The notes under the pieces were generated by a model that was given only the letters and a program-made list of their open reading frames with translations, was not told the DNA's origin and ran no database searches. A stretch of DNA of 5,533 nucleotides from Euryarchaeota archaeon UBA59 (GTDB lineage Archaea > Thermoplasmatota > Poseidoniia > Poseidoniales > Thalassarchaeaceae). The translations under genes and the position numbers were made by a program. The DNA lies in NCBI GenBank assembly GCA_002505495.1, contig DAVI01000079.1:1085-6617 (forward strand). The letters are read 5' to 3'. The first letter of the stretch is position 1. Every line of letters starts with the position of its first letter. This document shows, piece by piece, positions 1 to 4,736 of this stretch.

Positions 1-2
1 GA

Positions 3-80
3 TTATCGTTGGTTGGGGTGGGTTCATGGGCAGAATTGGGCTCACCCCTTGCACTGATTCGATTTGATTGTCAACCATGA
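3..80 (+). other. Possible 3' end of an upstream coding frame (ATGA overlap)
   Basis: The frame starting at base 3 is open from the window edge to a TGA at 78-80, about 25 codons. That TGA overlaps the ATG at 77 as ATGA, the usual arrangement of translationally coupled genes. This would also explain why gene 1 has no visible Shine-Dalgarno sequence. The stretch is too short for its protein to be recognised, and the other two forward frames are also open for much of it (stops at 55-57 and 65-67), so the evidence is only positional. Confidence 0.15.
15..48. repeat. Imperfect inverted repeat upstream of the cassette
   Basis: Bases 15-22 (GGGGTGGG) can pair with 41-48 (CTCACCCC) over eight positions, one of them a G-T pair, around an 18-base loop. 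It lies just before the first gene, so it could end an upstream transcript or be a leader structure. No T-run follows it, which argues against a classical intrinsic terminator. G-rich sequence makes such pairing easy by chance, so this is a weak call. Confidence 0.2.
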
Positions 81-1021
81 CATCATGCTCCGTTCACGGA
101 CTGACAAACAGATTGATGCTCAGCACAAAGAACAAGCAAGTGAATGGTAGCGTGGAACCTGACAGTTCCTACAGGAACGAGGGTGAACTGGTAAACGATT
201 GGCTCGACCGAGGAGTTCGCCTCGGTCCAGCCAAGAAGCAACGATTCATCGTACTGAGGACCCACAAGCATGTGGACGCGGATGCTGCATTCAGTGCCGC
301 TTTGATGATGGAATTCCTGCATGATAGGTCGCAATCGATTGGGCTCACCTTGGAATTCGTACCCGCCTCTTACGCAACAGACGCTCCTCATATCCTTGCA
401 GTTGACATGCTTGAGGGAAGAAATGCTGTCAAAGGCTTGGAACAAGGTTCTGCATTCGGTCTTCTCGTGGATGTTCTAGGAAAACAGGACGAACTCATCG
501 AAGTTTGCTTCAGACAGTGGGCCGAGCAACTGAACCTAACTGACTCTGGAAATAAGTGCGACGACAGGGTGATTCTCGCGGAACTAGTCAGTGCGTGGAA
601 GGCGAACAAACTTTCTGACAAGAACATCGTAAATCGAGCCAGAGAACTGATCAGGGGCAAGTTGCTAGTAGAGAAGTGGAGGAATGAGAGGCAGACTGAT
701 TCCCAGGATGTCCCGATCGTCTCTTCTGTCGCCATTGTCGTCGACAAGCGAATCGACAGAATTACCCTGTTCAAGCGCGGAGCAAAGGCAATCGTACAGC
801 AAAGCGATTGCGGGATGTGCATCCACCTCAGTAGAAAAATTATGGACAAAGGCCACAACTTGACTGAGTTGAAGCACTCACTTCCGGAGAGTTGGTTCGT
901 TCATCCAAGTGGCTTTCTAGCAGCGTTTGGCACACCGAAGGCACCACGGGACCCAGCTGAAAGTGGAATACCCATCGAGGCTCTATTCATCTTGGTTCAG
1001 AATTGGATTGGGGGGATTTGA
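77..1021 (+). CDS. Uncharacterised protein, possibly DHH phosphoesterase-like, first gene of the ubiquitin-like cassette
   Basis: The 314-residue protein is not recognised with certainty. About 55 polar residues precede a beta strand (RFIVLRT) that leads into HKHVDADAAFSAAL, with His63, His65, Asp67 and Asp69. This resembles motif I (HxxxDxD...SA) of DHH/RecJ-type phosphoesterases, where these residues bind metal. Further hydrophobic strands end in aspartate: ILAVDM (Asp110) and LLVDVL (Asp132), as expected for later metal ligands. A literal DHH triplet is absent, so it is either a diverged member or another fold. The C-terminal third (SGFLAAFG near residue 280, ending WIGGI) gives no clear family. 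No signal peptide or membrane segment is seen, so it is probably cytosolic. The gene ends 4 bases before the E1 start, which ties it to the conjugation cassette. ATG 77 was chosen over TTG 68 and ATG 116. None has a good ribosome site, so the start is uncertain. The coding call is firm, the function is not. Confidence 0.8.
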   Translation: MTSCSVHGLTNRLMLSTKNKQVNGSVEPDSSYRNEGELVNDWLDRGVRLGPAKKQRFIVLRTHKHVDADAAFSAALMMEFLHDRSQSIGLTLEFVPASYATDAPHILAVDMLEGRNAVKGLEQGSAFGLLVDVLGKQDELIEVCFRQWAEQLNLTDSGNKCDDRVILAELVSAWKANKLSDKNIVNRARELIRGKLLVEKWRNERQTDSQDVPIVSSVAIVVDKRIDRITLFKRGAKAIVQQSDCGMCIHLSRKIMDKGHNLTELKHSLPESWFVHPSGFLAAFGTPKAPRDPAESGIPIEALFILVQNWIGGI

Positions 1022-1025
1022 GGTC

Positions 1026-2621
1026 ATGTCTGATGCTGTCACTAACAGATATTCCCGGCAGGAGGGACTGGTCCATCAAGATCGAGTGGAGAATCTCAGG
1101 GTCGGAATTCATGGTTCCAACCCCATGCTTGAGGAGGAACTATCCACGATTTCCCAACACCTCGGCGTCAAGGGATTCCCCGTCGAAAACGACATCGATG
1201 TAATGATAGTCATTGACTCCACCTCTGAAATCAGTCACTCAAACCCGCTGTTCGTCCAAATGAGAAAGACTGGATTCGCACTGAGCACTGAACTTTTGAA
1301 AAGTGACTCTGCATCACCTTGCGACCTCCTTGCACCTGGACTCTCGACGCTGGCTGCTGCGATGACATGGCAGGAAATTCTCAGAAGGGAGGGCTGTCTT
1401 CGAGCCCTTCCCATAGTCAAGAAGTTCGTCACAGTGCAATTTCGAGTTGATAGTCGGTTCTCCCAACTCTCAGATGAGGATATTTCAGGGCTGCAAGCAC
1501 ATTGGGCTGATGGAGAGCGCTTGGCTCTCTTCCACTCGCCGTGTGAGGACGGGACCGGTCATATTCGCTTGTCAGCAAGGCTTGATATCGACTCTCCGGC
1601 TGTTAGACAGTTACTGGATGCAGTGGAGCTCGGTCTGAGCGAATTTGATGAGGTTAGCCAACCATTTTCGTTTGAGTTCTCAATTCCTCGCATCGAACAT
1701 CTCCCACAAGGAAATCTCGTGGTCGCGGGGGTGGGTGGACTAGGCACATGGTCGATGCATACACTGATTCGAGGAATTAAAGCCGCTGAGGGTTCTGGGA
1801 AGGGACTCGATATTACGGTCTTTGATCCGGATGACTCTGTCGAGGTTCACAATTTGAATCGGCAAGTCCTGTACGATGAAACACACCTGAACAGGTCGAA
1901 GGCAGATTGTGCGGGCGAAATCCTGAGCAAGGAACTCCCCAAATCTCAGATTTTGCATGGTATGCAATCTCTCGGACTCCCAGAACTAGATGTCATCCTG
2001 AATGAAGGTGAAGATACAGCGCCGGTCAACGACTCTGCGGTAGATCTGTTGGAAGAATTCGGACTCTCTGACGGCTCGACTCTACCTCCTGACGAGGTCA
2101 AGGCAATCTTGCAAGACTCAAATCTGATTCTATGCGGAGTGGACAATCTTCACGCGCGAGGAGTGCTCTCTGCGATTGCATCCCACCTCAATGTGCCATT
2201 CATCAATGCTGGTGCTGAGAACTTCAGTGGACAGTTCGACCTATTCAGCGAACCTGGGTGCATGGCGTGTCGCTATGGCCCGGCATCTGTGAGAGATCGG
2301 CGAATCGCATCGTGCCAAGAAGATGGTGACATTCCGGTGGCTTCCATCGTGACCACCACTGCAATTTTTGGTGCGCTACAAGGATTGGCTACTCTTACTG
2401 CTCTGTCTGAACCCGCTGCTCTCTCAGAATGGCCCAAACAACTCACATGGGGTGGGCAAAGCAACCGACTGCGTTCCACTTCTCCGCCAAAATTCATGTC
2501 TGGTGATGACCATGTCCAGCACATCTTGGATTCGATGCACAGCATGGCATCTGGTCCTGCTGTCAAGGTTGACATCGGAGCGGACTCGCGGACTGACGAT
2601 GTGGTTGAACAGGCAGAATAA
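1026..2621 (+). CDS. ThiF/E1-like ubiquitin-activating enzyme with degenerate N-terminal half
   Basis: This 531-residue protein is predicted to adenylate the C-terminal glycine of a ubiquitin-like protein with ATP. The C-terminal half has the ThiF/MoeB/E1 signature in order: GVGGLG nucleotide loop (235-240), FDPD (266-269), VHNLNRQ (274-280), Lys292, GVDN with Asp373, CMAC (Cys412, Cys415), and Cys430 in ASCQEDGD, at the place of the ThiF/MoeB loop cysteine. The second zinc CxxC of ThiF/MoeB is absent. The N-terminus starts with RYSRQ (8-12), the typical ThiF opening that supplies the arginine finger. It continues into a Rossmann-like stretch without GxGxxG and then CDLLAPGLSTL...WQEIL (99-119), resembling the end of a ThiF domain. 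Residues 124-228 are unassigned. An acidic insert lies between Lys292 and Asp373. ATG 1026 was chosen over 927 because it avoids a 95-base overlap and places RYSRQ at the N-terminus. It starts 4 bases after gene 1, whose stop touches a GAGG. Confidence 0.92.
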   Translation: MSDAVTNRYSRQEGLVHQDRVENLRVGIHGSNPMLEEELSTISQHLGVKGFPVENDIDVMIVIDSTSEISHSNPLFVQMRKTGFALSTELLKSDSASPCDLLAPGLSTLAAAMTWQEILRREGCLRALPIVKKFVTVQFRVDSRFSQLSDEDISGLQAHWADGERLALFHSPCEDGTGHIRLSARLDIDSPAVRQLLDAVELGLSEFDEVSQPFSFEFSIPRIEHLPQGNLVVAGVGGLGTWSMHTLIRGIKAAEGSGKGLDITVFDPDDSVEVHNLNRQVLYDETHLNRSKADCAGEILSKELPKSQILHGMQSLGLPELDVILNEGEDTAPVNDSAVDLLEEFGLSDGSTLPPDEVKAILQDSNLILCGVDNLHARGVLSAIASHLNVPFINAGAENFSGQFDLFSEPGCMACRYGPASVRDRRIASCQEDGDIPVASIVTTTAIFGALQGLATLTALSEPAALSEWPKQLTWGGQSNRLRSTSPPKFMSGDDHVQHILDSMHSMASGPAVKVDIGADSRTDDVVEQAE

Positions 2622-2626
2622 GGAGG
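2622..2626 (+). promoter_or_regulatory. Shine-Dalgarno GGAGG for the UBL-E2 gene
   Basis: GGAGG directly follows the TAA of the E1 gene. It lies 7 bases before ATG 2634 but only 1 base before ATG 2628, so it selects 2634 as the start. Its contact with the E1 stop codon suggests coupled translation. Confidence 0.8.
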
Positions 2627-2633
2627 AATGAAA

Positions 2634-3617
2634 ATGCAGAAGGATAGAAACAAGCAGAACGGAATGCAGAACGTGTACATCACGGTATCGAACGCGCTCG
2701 ACCAGAGTGACAAGACTCGGATCGAGGTCGCCCGCGATCTAACGGTGGCTCAGGCCGTCCGTCAGGAGGGACTAGCTCCGGCTGGAGCCTTCGATGTCTT
2801 CGACGCATCCGGACGCGTCGTATCCGACCAGATGGCCTCACAACTGGCTGATGAGAACGTCTATGTGGGCGTTCAGAAGGTAGCCGGGGGTGCTGAATGG
2901 GATGCCGGCTGGGGTGCTGGAGGCGCCATCGCGGTGGAGCCGGCTGTAGACGCACAGGATGAGCTCCCAAGCAAGGGTATTTGTTTCGTCTCCTCATTCG
3001 ACGAGGACTGTCGCAACACCGTCATTCCCGGCGAAGACGACACTGTGCGCGCTGTGGGCAAGGCTTCCGGCTTGGTCCCTCGAGATGGCTCTCCATGGGA
3101 TGTCTACGATGACATGGGTCGTGTCATCACCGACGAGCCGGCAGAGAAGTACATCGGTCAGACGCTCTGGATCAACGCCAGTGCGGTTGGTGGTGGAGCC
3201 GGCCTTCCTATCTCGAGGCTTGGGGAACTCAGAACTGACTACCCGAGCCTCCAAGTCGTTCGCCAACATGTCTCTGGAGATGACACTCAAATGATTGTCG
3301 TGAACCTTCCAGACAACAACAACCGAACCAAGAACGGCCACTATCAGGTGGCTGTCCATGTTACGGACCCACTCAACCATGTTCCAGTGACCTATGTGCT
3401 AAACATCGATGATGTCAGCCAACGCCGCTACATCTTGGCAGGCGGTACCTCTGGAGCTGGCTACGATCAGAGCCAAAGTACCCTACCTGGTACTAACAAT
3501 CCAGCCTGGTGGGTTTGCCATGGTTCCTTCGCTGGCATGTTCAATGCCTTGCCGAGGGACGCAATTACTCGCATGGGTGCATATCTGAATCACATTATTT
3601 CGGTCTTGAACAGTTAG
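2634..3617 (+). CDS. Tandem ubiquitin-like domains fused to an E2-like domain (UBL-UBL-E2)
   Basis: This 327-residue protein has three parts. UBL1 (about 14-86) and UBL2 (about 115-188) align with each other: TV followed by a helix, GL.P, then DVFDASGRVVSD versus DVYDDMGRVITD, a final strand, and a glycine motif (AGGA at 84-87, GGGAG at 186-190). This is a beta-grasp pattern with a ubiquitin-like Gly-Gly end. The linker 87-114 is Gly/Ala/acidic and holds a second AGGA (95-98). The C-terminal part (about 191-327) fits an E2/UBC order: helix with YP (203-204), strands MIVVNLP, YQVAVHV and PVTYVLNI, a long loop, NNPAWWVCHGSF with Cys295 as candidate catalytic cysteine, then a final helix (AYLNHIISVL). 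The UBL calls are strong. The E2 call rests on fold order, the cysteine and the neighbouring E1 and JAB genes. Because the UBLs are internal, cleavage after Gly-Gly would be needed before E1 could activate them. The double UBL recalls ISG15 and BilA. It is likely cytosolic. Confidence 0.82.
   Translation: MQKDRNKQNGMQNVYITVSNALDQSDKTRIEVARDLTVAQAVRQEGLAPAGAFDVFDASGRVVSDQMASQLADENVYVGVQKVAGGAEWDAGWGAGGAIAVEPAVDAQDELPSKGICFVSSFDEDCRNTVIPGEDDTVRAVGKASGLVPRDGSPWDVYDDMGRVITDEPAEKYIGQTLWINASAVGGGAGLPISRLGELRTDYPSLQVVRQHVSGDDTQMIVVNLPDNNNRTKNGHYQVAVHVTDPLNHVPVTYVLNIDDVSQRRYILAGGTSGAGYDQSQSTLPGTNNPAWWVCHGSFAGMFNALPRDAITRMGAYLNHIISVLNS
2673..3197 (+). repeat. Internal duplication encoding two UBL domains
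   Basis: Codons 14-86 (2673-2891) and 115-188 (2976-3197) encode two copies of a domain of about 73 residues, related at the protein level. Shared features are an acidic-TV helix start, GL.P, DV(F/Y)D..GRV(V/I)(S/T)D and a Gly-Gly end. The copies are well diverged in sequence, so the duplication is old and both copies appear to be kept under selection. They are separated by a linker of about 28 codons. Confidence 0.8.
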
Positions 3618-3621
3618 GAGG
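3617..3621 (+). promoter_or_regulatory. Shine-Dalgarno GGAGG for the JAB gene
   Basis: GGAGG begins on the last base of the TAG stop of the UBL-E2 gene and lies 8 bases before ATG 3630. The layout almost copies that at the previous junction, which supports one coupled operon and fixes the start of the protease gene. Confidence 0.8.
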
Positions 3622-3629
3622 ACATCGAC

Positions 3630-4631
3630 ATGGCAAAGAATGGTAGAATCGGACTCGCCCTTTTCCAGAAGGAGATTAACCATCCAGCGGTTGTGTGCAC
3701 CGAGTTGATTGGACAAACCGAGGCTTTCACGGCGCCGCGGGGTCGGCTCGAGATGGGCGGATTGCTAATCGGACACCTCGACGAAGAAGGAAACAATGTG
3801 GCAGTGTGCGGTTTCTTCCCACAGCAGACGGAGGAGAGTTCGGGATACTGCGAATTTGGTGGCATGTACAATGCGATTGCAGCTGCAGCGTGCAACCATG
3901 CTAACGAATCCGTCGAGGGAGAGGAAATTCCCAACATTCGCATCATCGGTTGGATTCACACTCATCCAGACATCGGCATCTTCCTCTCGGGAATTGATGT
4001 CAGCACTTTCAAGATGCTCCGGGACCAGTGTGCTGAACGTAGGTTCATGGCAGTAGTTGTCGATCCATTGCGTGGTGAGCATGGCGTTTTCCTGACTGAG
4101 CGGAAGGCGAACAAGTTCGACAATGCAGGCGGTCACATCACCCTCGAGCCTGAGTTGGAGGCTCGTTACCATGTACTCCTCGACCGACTCCGCTCCATCC
4201 AAGGAGAGCGGGGTCTTGAGTTCCTGCCGTGCATCATGCCGGGCCACCTTCGTGGCAAGCGAAACGCGATGGGTGACCGCGACGATGTCGAGATTGAGAT
4301 GCGCAAGGGCCACTTCAAACTCGCACGGACTGTCGACGAGAAACTCTCAGCATCTGACAAGACAAACAAAGGACTCCGCGAAAAGATCAACTCCCAGGCA
4401 AACCAAATTCAACGCTTGGAGAACCAGATTCGCCGACTCAAAACCGACCTCCGTACTGCAGGAGGAGAAGTTGAGCAGTTGAAAACGGCAGTTGTTGAAT
4501 TGAACGAATCCTTTGTAAATTTGCGTACCATGATGTTCAAAAAACTCCTCCAAGCAAATGACCGCATCAATAAACTGGAATCATTTCAACGATACCCAAT
4601 CCTCATCCCTGTAAAACAAATCCTTGAGTGA
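3630..4631 (+). CDS. JAB/MPN (JAMM) metalloprotease, deubiquitinase-like, with C-terminal coiled coil
   Basis: This 333-residue protein is predicted to be a zinc isopeptidase that cuts after the Gly-Gly end of ubiquitin-like proteins. The JAMM motif is complete: Glu41 in EMGGLLIG, then HTHPDIGIFLSGID with His110, His112, Ser120 and Asp123. The spacing is exactly HxHx10D, with the conserved serine three residues before the aspartate, as in Rpn11, CSN5 and AMSH. EMGG at the catalytic glutamate is typical of MPN+ proteins. The catalytic domain covers about residues 15-165. Residues 249-317 form a long heptad-like coiled coil (LREKI, QRLENQIRRLKTDL, VEQLKTAVVELN), suggesting self-association or docking to a partner. 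The last 16 residues are not coiled coil. Its position after the UBL-UBL-E2 gene suggests two jobs: maturing that chain and removing the modifier from targets. The 3' end of the gene is visibly richer in A+T than the catalytic part. No signal peptide or membrane helix is present. Confidence 0.95.
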   Translation: MAKNGRIGLALFQKEINHPAVVCTELIGQTEAFTAPRGRLEMGGLLIGHLDEEGNNVAVCGFFPQQTEESSGYCEFGGMYNAIAAAACNHANESVEGEEIPNIRIIGWIHTHPDIGIFLSGIDVSTFKMLRDQCAERRFMAVVVDPLRGEHGVFLTERKANKFDNAGGHITLEPELEARYHVLLDRLRSIQGERGLEFLPCIMPGHLRGKRNAMGDRDDVEIEMRKGHFKLARTVDEKLSASDKTNKGLREKINSQANQIQRLENQIRRLKTDLRTAGGEVEQLKTAVVELNESFVNLRTMMFKKLLQANDRINKLESFQRYPILIPVKQILE

Positions 4632-4736
4632 ATAGCCTTCAAACCGCTCGCAAAACGGACCCGCTGCCATTAATACGGAATGGACGACCCCACCCAACTG
4701 AGGGAGTCATACTGACGGCCACCATGAGGGATTCGC
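4632..4736 (+). promoter_or_regulatory. Intergenic region with possible promoter for the CorA-family gene
   Basis: The 105-base gap separates the cassette from the CorA-family gene and is much longer than the gaps within the cassette, so a new transcript probably starts here. TTAATA at 4670-4675 could be a TATA-like or -10-like element, and TCATACT at 4707-4713 is a second weak candidate. No matching -35 box is evident. An 11-codon frame (ATG 4680 to TGA 4713-4715) is present but has no ribosome site. I see no hairpin with T-run to end the upstream operon. Confidence 0.3.
4726..4729 (+). promoter_or_regulatory. Shine-Dalgarno GAGG for the CorA-family gene
   Basis: GAGG lies 7 bases before ATG 4737. 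The in-frame stop TGA at 4725-4727 is just upstream, so 4737 is the first possible ATG of this frame, which fixes the start. Confidence 0.65.

Noticed and set aside
388..858. Minus-strand open frame of 156 codons opposite gene 1
   Set aside because: Its translation is rich in Ser, Leu and Arg without domain pattern and has no ribosome site or neighbours on that strand.
927..1025. Longer N-terminus for the E1 gene starting at ATG 927
   Set aside because: It would overlap gene 1 by 95 bases and put 33 extra residues before RYSRQ, which is normally at the very N-terminus of ThiF proteins. ATG 1026 sits right after the gene 1 stop.
2628..2633. ATG 2628 as start of the UBL-E2 gene
   Set aside because: It is only 1 base from the GGAGG. 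ATG 2634 has a normal 7-base spacing. The difference is two residues.
2273..2713. Minus-strand open frame of 146 codons
   Set aside because: It lies opposite the conserved E1 cysteine region and the start of the UBL gene, and its protein is low in recognisable structure. It is a shadow of the real genes.
3765..4313. Minus-strand open frame of 182 codons opposite the JAB gene
   Set aside because: The plus strand encodes a complete JAMM motif here, so this frame is a by-product.
4680..4715. 11-codon open frame before the CorA-family gene as a leader peptide
   Set aside because: It has no ribosome site and no regulatory codon run or attenuator-like hairpin was seen.
4632..4736. Metal-sensing riboswitch (M-box or ykkC type) before the CorA-family gene
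   Set aside because: The gap is too short and shows no multi-stem pattern.
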